This document shows, piece after piece, positions 33,634 through 42,009 of a stretch of 64,000 bases of DNA. Both the position numbers and the translations under genes were made by a program. Origin of the DNA: Blautia sp. (GTDB lineage Bacteria > Bacillota > Clostridia > Lachnospirales > Lachnospiraceae); the NCBI GenBank assembly GCA_022769545.1, contig JALEJS010000019.1, positions 1-64,000 of the forward strand, in the 5' to 3' direction. Numbering within the stretch: the first letter of the stretch is position 1; each line of letters starts with the position of its first letter. A model generated the notes under the pieces. That model searched no databases, was not told the origin of the DNA, and saw only the letters and a program-made list of their open reading frames with translations.

Positions 33634-35419
33634 ATATAGCGATGTACAGCTGGAAAATTATGAGATGGATCTGGAAAACCGGATCCGAAACCTGTTGTGG
33701 ACGGTAAGCGGCGATTACGGACTGGATATAAAACCGGACGTGTCGCTGTTTCTTCGTTCCAGGGCCATCGCTCTTTATGACGGGATCAAACAGGGGGCCT
33801 TTGCCAGGTTCTTTGACAGGAATCAGATGGGCCTATATATGGTAAAAAAAATATTTCTTCAGGCGGATGAGAAAAAACTGACATCCCTTGCGCAGCTTTG
33901 TATCGAAGAAGCGACAGGCGAAAAGATCTGTACAGAAAGACCCGGCATTCGGGAAATGCAGAGGCAGGCTTTTGAGGATATTCTGGATCAGGAGTTTGAG
34001 CAGATCCCCTCTGCAAGCGAGATTCTTCCCCGACTGAAAAATGCCGTGTTAAGAGACTGGCTCAGCGGGGGAAATCATCCGGTGGAAGAACGGCTGGACA
34101 GGATCCGGAGAATGGTATATGAGGCCAGGAACGCGAAAGATACCATGGAGCTGATCCGACTGGTGGACCGGCTGTATAATACGGTGATCGATCCGGATTT
34201 TGAGAGCCGGGTGGGAAATCTGGACCGGGTCATGAAGGTTTCGATGGAGGAACTGACAGAATACGACTGGGAGGATTATCTCTCAGAAGAGCTGTATGAA
34301 GAAGCTCTGGAGAGCTATGTGGAACAGCTGGCAAACCGCATGACAGAGCTGGAGGATGCTTCGGTGACAAAAGAGCTGGAGGAAAAGCGTAAGGCGAAGC
34401 AGAAAATCACGGTCCTTCCGCCGGAGGCTCTGGAAAAGGCACACACCTATGTGGAACTGAACTTCGGAAAATCCTATCTGCCAGAGGGAGAAGAAAAAAA
34501 GCTGAATTATCTGATGTGCCGCGGAATCCATGCAGACTGCAGTCTGTATTTTACAGAAGGGATTCTGAAAAATCCGGTGAAAAAGAATTATCAGCTGGAG
34601 TACGCAAAGCGTCTGAGAAACAAAAATATCTGGACCTATCACGACAAAAACCGCATTGCCAGACAGAACATCACGACATTGACTCAGATGCTGAAAAAAG
34701 CGCTGGTTGCACGAAGTGATACACAGGAAATTCTTTCGGATCGCGGGATGATCGTTCCGTCCAGAGTCTGGAGGGTCGGGAGGAGTCATGAGGCAAAAAT
34801 ATTTCGCCGGGAGCTGAAAGGGAATTCCCAGGATTTTGTGGTAGATGTTCTGATCGATGCCAGCGGTTCCCAGATGAGCCGCCAGGGAGAAGTGGCTCTT
34901 CAGGCATATATGATCAGTGAATCTCTCAGCAACGTGGAGATTCCCCACCGTGTCATGAGCTACTGTACCTTCTGGGATTACACCATACTGCATCGTATGC
35001 GGGAATACGATGATCCCAGAAGTGCCAACGAGGATATTTTCAACTATGTGACATCCTCCAACAACCGTGACGGCCTTGCCATCAAGGCTGCCGGCTATGG
35101 TCTTCTGCAGCGGGAGGAAGAAAACAGAATTCTGATCATTCTCAGTGATGGCCGTCCGTATGATGTGATCGTGAATCGCCCGAATGCGAAAAATCCGCAG
35201 CCTTATCAGGGAAAATATGCAGTGGCAGATACCGCGGCAGAGGTGCGTGCGCTGAGAAATCAGGGTGTGCATGTGCTGGGCGTATTTGCCGGGGAAGAAA
35301 AGGATCTGTCGGCAGAGAAGAAAATATTCGGGAAAGATTTTGCCTATATTAAAAATATTTCCGGGTTTTCCAAAATTGTGGGGCGCTATCTGATGAAACA
35401 GCTGGAAACAGATACGTGA
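33626..35419 (+). CDS. VWA-domain protein partnering the MoxR-like ATPase
   Basis: A 597-residue soluble protein with a helical N-terminal two thirds and a C-terminal von Willebrand A domain (about 400-590). The MIDAS motif is DASGSQ starting at D411; the later Thr/Asp positions are seen near YCTFWDYT and ILSDGRPYD. The layout resembles NorD/CobT-type cochaperones. The ATG at 33626 is 7 bp from AAGGGA. Together with the ATPase, glutamine synthetase and lipid kinase it forms a four-gene operon (29633-35419). Confidence 0.82.
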   Translation: MNEYSDVQLENYEMDLENRIRNLLWTVSGDYGLDIKPDVSLFLRSRAIALYDGIKQGAFARFFDRNQMGLYMVKKIFLQADEKKLTSLAQLCIEEATGEKICTERPGIREMQRQAFEDILDQEFEQIPSASEILPRLKNAVLRDWLSGGNHPVEERLDRIRRMVYEARNAKDTMELIRLVDRLYNTVIDPDFESRVGNLDRVMKVSMEELTEYDWEDYLSEELYEEALESYVEQLANRMTELEDASVTKELEEKRKAKQKITVLPPEALEKAHTYVELNFGKSYLPEGEEKKLNYLMCRGIHADCSLYFTEGILKNPVKKNYQLEYAKRLRNKNIWTYHDKNRIARQNITTLTQMLKKALVARSDTQEILSDRGMIVPSRVWRVGRSHEAKIFRRELKGNSQDFVVDVLIDASGSQMSRQGEVALQAYMISESLSNVEIPHRVMSYCTFWDYTILHRMREYDDPRSANEDIFNYVTSSNNRDGLAIKAAGYGLLQREEENRILIILSDGRPYDVIVNRPNAKNPQPYQGKYAVADTAAEVRALRNQGVHVLGVFAGEEKDLSAEKKIFGKDFAYIKNISGFSKIVGRYLMKQLETDT

Positions 35420-35511
35420 CACTTTGTCTGTTTAAAATGGTATTGTGATAATATGTTAAAATATTCTAAAAATATGATATTTTTCCTGACACTATATATG
35501 CATTTTCTACA

Positions 35512-35540
35512 AAAGAGGTCTTGCGAAGCAGGACTTCTTT
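35512..35540 (+). terminator. hairpin at the end of the VWA operon, overlapping the next promoter
   Basis: A 13-bp stem AAAGAGGTCTTGC/GCAGGACTTCTTT (two G-U) with a GAA loop. The T-rich part lies in the 3' arm and there is no long T-run beyond it. The -35 element of the following promoter (35521-35526) lies in the stem. Confidence 0.5.
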
Positions 35541-35549
35541 CTGTATAAT
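35521..35549 (+). promoter_or_regulatory. promoter for the OPT transporter gene
   Basis: TTGCGA (35521-35526) and TATAAT (35544-35549), 17-bp spacer. It is embedded in the preceding hairpin. Confidence 0.65.
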
Positions 35550-35589
35550 AGTGGAGTTAACAAAATACAAAAAAGAGGAGAGGATGTTA

Positions 35590-37491
35590 ATGAACGAGAA
35601 CAAAGAGTTCAGGCCGTATATTCCGGCGGAAAAAATAACTCCGGAGTTTACGGTAACTTCTGTGATCATGGGTATCATCCTGGCGGTTGTCTTTGGTGCG
35701 GCAAATGCATATCTTGGACTTCGCGTGGGTATGACGGTATCCGCCTCCATTCCTGCGGCGGTTATTTCCATGGGTGTTATCCGTGTGATTATGAAAAAGA
35801 ATTCCATTCTGGAGAGCAATATGGTTCAGACCATCGGCTCTGCCGGAGAATCTCTGGCCGCAGGTGCCATTTTTACGATGCCGGCACTGTTTCTGTGGGC
35901 GGAGGAAGGACTTTGCGAAATGCCAAGTCTTGTTGAGATTACACTGATCGCACTTTGCGGCGGTGTTCTGGGTGTGCTTTTTATGGTTCCCCTTCGGAAT
36001 GCGCTGATCGTAAAAGAGCATGCCACACTGCTCTATCCGGAAGGAACCGCCTGTGCGGATGTGCTTCTGGCAGGAGAAGAAGGCGGCTCTGATGCATCTA
36101 CGGTATTTGCCGGCATGGGATTTGCAGCTGCGTTTAAATTTATTGTGGATGGAATCAAGGTGATTCCTGCAGATGTTGCGGCAGCATTCCGCTCATTTAA
36201 AGGAGAAATCGGTATGGAAGTATATCCGGCGCTGCTTGGCGTAGGATATATCGTGGGTCCGAGAATTTCTTCCTACATGTTTGTCGGATCCCTGTTCGGC
36301 TGGATGGTGATCATTCCTCTGATCTGTCTGTTCGGACCGGATATATCCATGTACCCGGCAGAGGCCGGTGTTACCGTGGCACAGCTTTTTGAGGCAGGCG
36401 GAGCGGCCAAAATCTGGTCTACGTATGTGAAATATATCGGCGCCGGAGCCATTGCCACAGGCGGAATCATATCCCTGATCAAATCGCTGCCGCTGATCAT
36501 TACCACCTTCCGTGACTCCATGAAGAGTATGAAGGGCGGAAAAAACACAAGCACAGCCAGAACGGCACAGGATCTTCCCATGAATGTCATATTCATCGGC
36601 ATTGCAGCGATGATCGTTATCATCTGGCTGGTTCCGGCAATCCCGGTAAATTTTCTGGGTGCGGCAATCATCGTGGTATTCGGCTTCTTCTTTGCGACAG
36701 TATCCTCCCGTATGGTAGGAATGATCGGAAGCTCCAACAACCCCGTTTCCGGTATGGCGATTGCCACACTGCTGATTGCGACCTTTGCGATCAAAGCTTC
36801 CGGCGATACCGGCATTACCGGTATGACAGGGGCGATTGCCATCGGTTCCGTAATCTGTATTGTGGCAGCCATTGCCGGTGATACTTCACAGGACCTGAAG
36901 ACCGGTTATCTGCTTGGGGCGACACCGAAAAAGCAGCAGATCGGCGAGCTGATCGGTATTATTGCATCCGGACTTGCCATCGGCGGTGTTCTTTATCTTC
37001 TGAATGCTGCATGGGGATATGGTACTGCAGAGGTACCGGCACCGCAGGCCGGTCTGATGAAGATGATTGTCGAGGGAATCATGGGCGGAAAGCTTCCCTG
37101 GACACTGGTCTTCGTGGGAGTCTTTCTGGCACTTGGCCTGGAAATCCTCCGTGTTCCGGTGATGCCGTTTGCCATTGGTCTTTATCTGCCGATTTATCTG
37201 AACGCAACCATCATGATCGGTGGTGTGGTACGTGGTCTGATGGATATGCGCAAACGTGTGGATGAGAAGACCAGGGAGCGTCAGAGCACGGACGGCACAC
37301 TTTTCTGTGCCGGTATGATTGCAGGAGAAGGTCTTGTGGGAATTCTTCTCGCGATTCTGGCTGTTGCAGGTATCAGCATGGATCTTTCGGGCATAATAAA
37401 CCTTGGAAACATTGGCGGTGTCATTCTGATGGCACTGATGATTCTGTCACTTTTGAAATTCTCTTTATGGAAGAAGAATAAGAACGGATGA
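35590..37491 (+). CDS. OPT-family oligopeptide transporter
   Basis: A 633-residue polytopic protein (about 14-16 hydrophobic segments). The N-terminal GAANAYLGLRVGMTVSASIP and central NNPVSGMAIATLLI and AGDTSQDLKTGYLLGATP segments are typical of bacterial OPT proteins, which are proton-coupled importers of small peptides or metal chelates. Substrate unknown. Two ATGs (35584 and 35590) are possible; GAGGAGAGG spacing favours 35590. Its stop overlaps the next gene (ATGA). Confidence 0.9.
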   Translation: MNENKEFRPYIPAEKITPEFTVTSVIMGIILAVVFGAANAYLGLRVGMTVSASIPAAVISMGVIRVIMKKNSILESNMVQTIGSAGESLAAGAIFTMPALFLWAEEGLCEMPSLVEITLIALCGGVLGVLFMVPLRNALIVKEHATLLYPEGTACADVLLAGEEGGSDASTVFAGMGFAAAFKFIVDGIKVIPADVAAAFRSFKGEIGMEVYPALLGVGYIVGPRISSYMFVGSLFGWMVIIPLICLFGPDISMYPAEAGVTVAQLFEAGGAAKIWSTYVKYIGAGAIATGGIISLIKSLPLIITTFRDSMKSMKGGKNTSTARTAQDLPMNVIFIGIAAMIVIIWLVPAIPVNFLGAAIIVVFGFFFATVSSRMVGMIGSSNNPVSGMAIATLLIATFAIKASGDTGITGMTGAIAIGSVICIVAAIAGDTSQDLKTGYLLGATPKKQQIGELIGIIASGLAIGGVLYLLNAAWGYGTAEVPAPQAGLMKMIVEGIMGGKLPWTLVFVGVFLALGLEILRVPVMPFAIGLYLPIYLNATIMIGGVVRGLMDMRKRVDEKTRERQSTDGTLFCAGMIAGEGLVGILLAILAVAGISMDLSGIINLGNIGGVILMALMILSLLKFSLWKKNKNG

Positions 37492-37859
37492 GAATGAGAA
37501 AGAAAAAGCAGGCACCGGATATCAATTATCTGGATCTGATTCCGGAACGGATGGAGAGCCTCCGGTGGCACAGGGATTTTCGGGAGAGAGTGATTCTGGA
37601 AGTGGAAAACACCGGGCTGTTTAACCGGATTGCCCAGAAGGTGTTTGGAAAACCACGCTTTACCAAAGTCCATCTGGATGAGTTCGGCAGTTTCCTCTGG
37701 CCGCTGATCGATGGAGAAAAAACAGTGGAGACACTTGCGCAGCTGGTAAAGAATGACTTTGGGGAAAAGGCGGAGCCGCTTTATCCGAGAATTGTAAAAT
37801 ATTTCCAGATGCTGGAAAACTGTCATTTTATTGCTTTTATAAACAGGACAGATCACTGA
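37488..37859 (+). CDS. PqqD-like peptide-binding domain protein
   Basis: A 123-residue protein whose C-terminal two thirds match the PqqD winged-helix peptide chaperone fold (FTKVHLDEFGSFLWPLIDG followed by TVETLAQLVKNDFG). PqqD-like proteins usually present a peptide to a radical SAM enzyme, but none is nearby. Its ATG overlaps the OPT transporter stop, so it is co-expressed with a peptide transporter. A role in peptide handling is an inference. It is followed by a terminator. Confidence 0.7.
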   Translation: MRMRKKKQAPDINYLDLIPERMESLRWHRDFRERVILEVENTGLFNRIAQKVFGKPRFTKVHLDEFGSFLWPLIDGEKTVETLAQLVKNDFGEKAEPLYPRIVKYFQMLENCHFIAFINRTDH

Positions 37860-37868
37860 CGAAAACAT

Positions 37869-37900
37869 AAGAACGGGCAGTCTCGGACTGTTCGTTCTTT
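37869..37900 (+). terminator. terminator after the OPT/PqqD-like operon
   Basis: A 14-bp stem AAGAACGGGCAGTC/GACTGTTCGTTCTT with a TCG loop, T-rich end (CTTTTG). Confidence 0.75.
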
Positions 37901-37935
37901 TGCTCTCACAGACGACAGATGAAAGGAGAGAGGAC

Positions 37936-38799
37936 ATGAAACGGAAAAAAACATGGTATACAGATTATCTTCTGATTCTCGCAGGGACACTTCTGATGGC
38001 TGTGGCGATCGGTTCTGTTTTTGATATGTCCGGGATGGTAACCGGCGGGTTTTCGGGACTGGCGATTATTATCAAATCATGGACGGGGAAGTTCGTCTTG
38101 GGGGGAATCCCTCTGTGGGTAACGAACCTGTTTCTGAATGTTCCTCTGTTTTTGCTGGGGGCGAAGATCGGAGGCTTTGGAATGGTTCGGAAAGCATTGT
38201 GGGGCAGTATCTGTCTCACAGTCTGGCTGGCCGTGATTCCGACACATCCACTTGCCGGAGAGGATCTTCTTCTGGCTGCCATATACGGAGGAATTCTGCA
38301 GGGAACCGGAATTGGCCTTGTGTTTCTGGGAGGAGGAACAACGGGCGGAACGGATATGATGGCTGCCCTGATTCAGAAATATCTGCGTCATTATTCCGTT
38401 GCCCAGATCATGCAGCTGATCGATGGAAGCATTGTTCTGATCGGAATCTGTGTGTTCGGGATCAATAAGGCTCTGTATGCGATCATTGCCGTGTACATGA
38501 CCACGAAGATCTCAGACGGACTGATCGAAGGTCTGAAGTTTGCCAAGCAGGTGTATATCATTTCGGATTCGGCCCAGGAAATTGCGAAGAGAATCATGGG
38601 AGATCTGAACCGGGGTGTGACGGGGATCAAAGCCCGGGGAATGTATTACAACAGGGAAAAGGAAATGCTTTACTGCGTGGTGAATAAAAAGGAGCTTGTG
38701 GAGCTGAAGGAACTGGTTTCCGAGATGGATCCGGGGGCATTTATGATCGTATCGGATGCCCGTGAAGTGCATGGAGAAGGTTTTATAGAGAAAAACTAA
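37936..38799 (+). CDS. YitT-family membrane protein
   Basis: A 287-residue protein with five to six N-terminal membrane segments (DUF161, for example GMVTGGFSGLAIIIKSW) and a C-terminal soluble DUF2179 domain (from about 205; VTGIKARGMYYNREKEMLYC). The family is widespread in Firmicutes with no firm function. AAAGGAGAGAGG precedes the ATG at 37936. Confidence 0.88.
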   Translation: MKRKKTWYTDYLLILAGTLLMAVAIGSVFDMSGMVTGGFSGLAIIIKSWTGKFVLGGIPLWVTNLFLNVPLFLLGAKIGGFGMVRKALWGSICLTVWLAVIPTHPLAGEDLLLAAIYGGILQGTGIGLVFLGGGTTGGTDMMAALIQKYLRHYSVAQIMQLIDGSIVLIGICVFGINKALYAIIAVYMTTKISDGLIEGLKFAKQVYIISDSAQEIAKRIMGDLNRGVTGIKARGMYYNREKEMLYCVVNKKELVELKELVSEMDPGAFMIVSDAREVHGEGFIEKN

Positions 38800-38892
38800 C
38801 AAAAAACAGAGAAGAATTTGTAACTTTTTTCGTATTTCCTCTTTTAATCTTGGTGATTTTGTATTAAAATAGGGTGGTAGATGTATTTATTT

Positions 38893-38920
38893 TTGAAAAA
38901 ACTATGAAATGTGATAGAAT
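38893..38920 (+). promoter_or_regulatory. promoter for the CdaR-like regulator
   Basis: TTGAAA (38893-38898) and TAGAAT (38915-38920), 16-bp spacer. Confidence 0.5.
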
Positions 38921-38941
38921 AGATGAGAAGGGATGACGGTC

Positions 38942-40030
38942 ATGATTTCGAATCAGGTTCTGCAGAATACATTAGAAGGGTTAAAAGAAATATCCAGAAC
39001 GGAATTTTGTGTCATTGACACAGATGGCAAGATGCTGGCATCCACATATGCGGATTTTACGGTACAGGCAGGGGATATACAGGCATTTGTGGAATCTCAG
39101 GCAGACAGTCAGGTAATTAAAGGGTATCAGTATTTTAAAGTGTGTGATGATTATCAGCTGGAGTATATTCTGGTTGCTCACGGAGAAGATGAAGATACAT
39201 ATATGGTGGGCAAGCTGGCGGCCTTTCAGCTCCAGAGTCTGATCGTGGCATATAAAGAGCGTTTTGATAAGGACAGCTTTATTAAGAATCTTCTTCTTGA
39301 TAATCTTCTTCTGGTGGATATTTATAACCGTGCGAAGAAGCTTCATATTGACGCGGACAAACGTCGTGTGGTTATGATCCTTGAGATGAAGCAGGAAAAG
39401 GATTACAATTCCGTAGAGAGTGTTCGCAGCCTTTTCAGTGGAAAAAGCAAGGATTTCATCACAGCTGTGGATGAGAAGAGCATTATCATTGTAAAAGAGC
39501 TGGAAGATGGTGAGGGCTATCCGGAAATGGAAAAGCTGGCTCATACGATTCTGGATACGCTGGATATCGGCAGGGAAGACGGTACCCATATGGCGTACGG
39601 AACCATCGTAAATGAGCTGAAGGAAGTATCCCGTTCCTACAAGGAAGCGCGGATGGCGTTGGATGTGGGAAAGATTTTCTTCGGAGAGAGAGAAGTGATC
39701 GCATACAGCTCTCTGGGAATTGGACGTCTGATCTATCAGCTGCCCATTCCTTTGTGCAAGATGTTTATAAAGGAAATTTTTGATAATAAATCACCGGATG
39801 ATTTCGACGAGGAGACACTGGTGACGATCGACAAATTCTTTGAGAACAGCCTGAATGTCTCGGAGACATCCAGACAGCTTTATATTCACAGAAATACGCT
39901 GGTATATCGTCTGGATAAGCTGCAGAAGAGCACCGGACTGGATCTGAGAGTGTTTGAGGATGCGATCACGTTCAAGATTGCGCTGATGGTAGTCCGGTAT
40001 ATGAAATATATGGAGACACTGGAGTATTGA
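38942..40030 (+). CDS. CdaR/PucR-type transcriptional regulator
   Basis: A 362-residue regulator with an N-terminal sensory (putative sugar-diacid-like) domain, a GGDEF-like middle region lacking catalytic motifs, and a C-terminal HTH_30 domain (NVSETSRQLYIHRNTLVYRL, about 312-331). Such proteins activate catabolic genes, but neighbours do not point to a substrate. GAGAAGGG is spaced for the ATG at 38942 rather than 38933. It has its own promoter and terminator. Confidence 0.8.
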   Translation: MISNQVLQNTLEGLKEISRTEFCVIDTDGKMLASTYADFTVQAGDIQAFVESQADSQVIKGYQYFKVCDDYQLEYILVAHGEDEDTYMVGKLAAFQLQSLIVAYKERFDKDSFIKNLLLDNLLLVDIYNRAKKLHIDADKRRVVMILEMKQEKDYNSVESVRSLFSGKSKDFITAVDEKSIIIVKELEDGEGYPEMEKLAHTILDTLDIGREDGTHMAYGTIVNELKEVSRSYKEARMALDVGKIFFGEREVIAYSSLGIGRLIYQLPIPLCKMFIKEIFDNKSPDDFDEETLVTIDKFFENSLNVSETSRQLYIHRNTLVYRLDKLQKSTGLDLRVFEDAITFKIALMVVRYMKYMETLEY

Positions 40031-40082
40031 CGGGATGTGTCCGCAGAAAAGAAGTTTTTTGAAAATGATATTCTGATATTTT

Positions 40083-40151
40083 GGGAGTGCCGCAAAATGA
40101 CGGAGGATTCACAGCTGATGAATCTGTCAGGAGCGGGGCTCCCTTGTTTTT
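40083..40151 (+). terminator. terminator after the CdaR-like gene
   Basis: GGGAG-tg-CCGC pairs with GCGG-gg-CTCCC, enclosing a GATTCA/TGAATC stem, and is followed by TTGTTTTTG. Confidence 0.7.
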
Positions 40152-40185
40152 GTCAGCGTCAGATGTCAAAATATTGTGAAATCTC

Positions 40186-40214
40186 TTGACCGTAAAGTAG
40201 ATATGTCTTAGAAT
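40186..40214 (+). promoter_or_regulatory. promoter for ftsEX
   Basis: TTGACC (40186-40191) and TAGAAT (40209-40214), 17-bp spacer. The 140-bp leader that follows contains the palindrome GTAATATATTAC (about 40278) and two TTTTTACAGGG repeats, with no gene. Confidence 0.65.
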
Positions 40215-40353
40215 GTGTGAGAAACACAGGGGTTTTTGTATATTTTTACAGGGAAAAGGTGCTTGCTTTTTACAGGGTAATATATTACAATAATGTTACA
40301 AAAAAGTTAAACTTCAGAAAAGATTAAGATAGAGAAAGAATGAGGGGTATAAA

Positions 40354-41037
40354 ATGATCGATCTGGTAAATGTGACCAAATCATATGGGAAGGGACTTCC
40401 TGCTGTCGATCGTGCAAATCTGCATGTGGACAAAGGTGAGTTCGTTTTTGTTGTAGGAGCCAGTGGCTCCGGTAAATCCACTCTGATCAAGATGCTGATG
40501 AAGGAACTGGATTCCACAGAGGGAGAAATTACGGTCAGCGGTGAGCGTCTGGAAGGAATGAAGCACAGACGTGTCGCAAAATATCGCCGTAAGCTGGGTG
40601 TCGTTTTTCAGGATTTCCGGCTTCTGAAGGATCGGAATGTATATGAAAATGTGGCGTTTGCACAGCGTGTGATCGGAAGACCGACCAGGGTCATCCGGAA
40701 AAGAGTTCCGGAAGTCCTTCAGGAGGTTGGTCTTGCAGGAAAATACAAATCGCTTCCGGATGAGCTTTCCGGCGGAGAGCAGCAGAGAGTGGCTCTTGCC
40801 AGAGCGATTGTAAACCGCCCGGATATCCTTCTGGCAGATGAGCCTACCGGAAATCTGGATCCGAAAACATCGGAGGAGATCATGAAGCTTCTGGATGAAA
40901 TCAACCAGCGCGGGACGACGGTTCTTGTGGTGACACATAACCGTGAGATCGTCAATTCCATGAAAAAACGTGTGGTAACCATGCACAATGGTGTGATTGT
41001 CAGTGATGAGGAGAAAGGAGCGTATCATGAGGCCTAG
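40354..41037 (+). CDS. ftsE: cell division ATP-binding protein FtsE
   Basis: A 227-residue ABC ATPase. Walker A GASGSGKST (about 36-44), signature LSGGEQQRVALARAI and Walker B ILLADEPTGNLD identify it, with the FtsE-type FQDFRLLKDRNVYENVAF. With FtsX it controls peptidoglycan hydrolases at the septum or sidewall. It overlaps ftsX by 11 bp. Confidence 0.96.
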   Translation: MIDLVNVTKSYGKGLPAVDRANLHVDKGEFVFVVGASGSGKSTLIKMLMKELDSTEGEITVSGERLEGMKHRRVAKYRRKLGVVFQDFRLLKDRNVYENVAFAQRVIGRPTRVIRKRVPEVLQEVGLAGKYKSLPDELSGGEQQRVALARAIVNRPDILLADEPTGNLDPKTSEEIMKLLDEINQRGTTVLVVTHNREIVNSMKKRVVTMHNGVIVSDEEKGAYHEA

Positions 41038-41935
41038 TACCATCTGGTATATTCTGAAACAGGGATTTAAAAATATCAAAAGGAACTGGATGTTTTCCAT
41101 GGCATCCATTCTGACGATGTCAGCCTGCATTTTTCTGTTCGGCATTTTTTATTCCATCGTATATAATATCGACTATATCGCGCACAGAGTAGAGACGGAG
41201 TTTCCGATAACCGTGTTCTTTACGGAAGGAATATCAGATGAGGAGATTCAGGCGGTAGGAGAACAGATTCAGACACGTCCGGAAGTGGATCATATAGAAT
41301 TTGAATCTGCAGATGAGGCATGGGAAAGCTTTAAGGAACAGTATTTTCAGGGCTCTGATGCAGCGGACGGTTTCAAGGATGACAATCCGCTGGTAAATTC
41401 CGCGAATTATCGGGTATATCTCAATGAGATTGAAAAGCAGTCAGAGCTGGTTGGCTATATTGAAAGTCTGGAAGGTGTCCGCGAGGTGAACCGTTCGGAG
41501 GAAGCTGCCAATACACTGGGCTCCATCAACAAACTGGTGTCCTATGTATCCATCGCTGTGATTGTTCTTCTGCTGATCATCTCGGTATTTCTGATCAGCA
41601 ACACCATATCTGTCGGGATATCGGTACGTAAAGAGGAAATCGGTATCATGAAATATATCGGTGCGACAGACCGTTTCGTGCGCAGCCCCTTTGTTCTGGA
41701 GGGAATTCTGATTGGAATGATCGGTGCGGCCATTCCGCTGGCAGCGCTGTATTTTGCCTATAACAGTGCTGTTCAGTATATCCTTACGAAATTTAATGTG
41801 CTGGCGATCGGAGGCGTACAGTTTATTCCGGTTTATGAGATGTATGAGACGCTTCTCCCGGTCGGACTGCTTCTGGGAATGGGCATCGGACTTGTAGGAA
41901 GCTTCTGGACTACCAGAAAACACCTGAAGGTATAA
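41027..41935 (+). CDS. ftsX: cell division protein FtsX
   Basis: A 302-residue membrane protein with an N-terminal membrane segment (about 22-45), an extracellular loop (about 50-170, YFQGSDAADGFKDDNPLVNS) and three C-terminal segments of the FtsX type (EEIGIMKYIGATDRFVRSPF). AAAGGAG lies before the ATG at 41027. The usual PcsB/EnvC-type hydrolase or activator is not next to it; an S41 protease follows instead. Confidence 0.94.
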   Translation: MRPSTIWYILKQGFKNIKRNWMFSMASILTMSACIFLFGIFYSIVYNIDYIAHRVETEFPITVFFTEGISDEEIQAVGEQIQTRPEVDHIEFESADEAWESFKEQYFQGSDAADGFKDDNPLVNSANYRVYLNEIEKQSELVGYIESLEGVREVNRSEEAANTLGSINKLVSYVSIAVIVLLLIISVFLISNTISVGISVRKEEIGIMKYIGATDRFVRSPFVLEGILIGMIGAAIPLAALYFAYNSAVQYILTKFNVLAIGGVQFIPVYEMYETLLPVGLLLGMGIGLVGSFWTTRKHLKV

Positions 41936-41961
41936 GGAAAACAAAAAATATTTATAACGCA

Positions 41962-41989
41962 AAGGCTGTCGGGAATAGACAGCCTTTTT
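41962..41989 (+). terminator. terminator after ftsX
   Basis: AAGGCTGTC (41962-41970) pairs with GACAGCCTT (41978-41986), then TTTC. It would partly separate ftsEX from the S41 protease gene. Confidence 0.8.
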
Positions 41990-42009
41990 CTGACAAGGCA
42001 GAGGATGGA

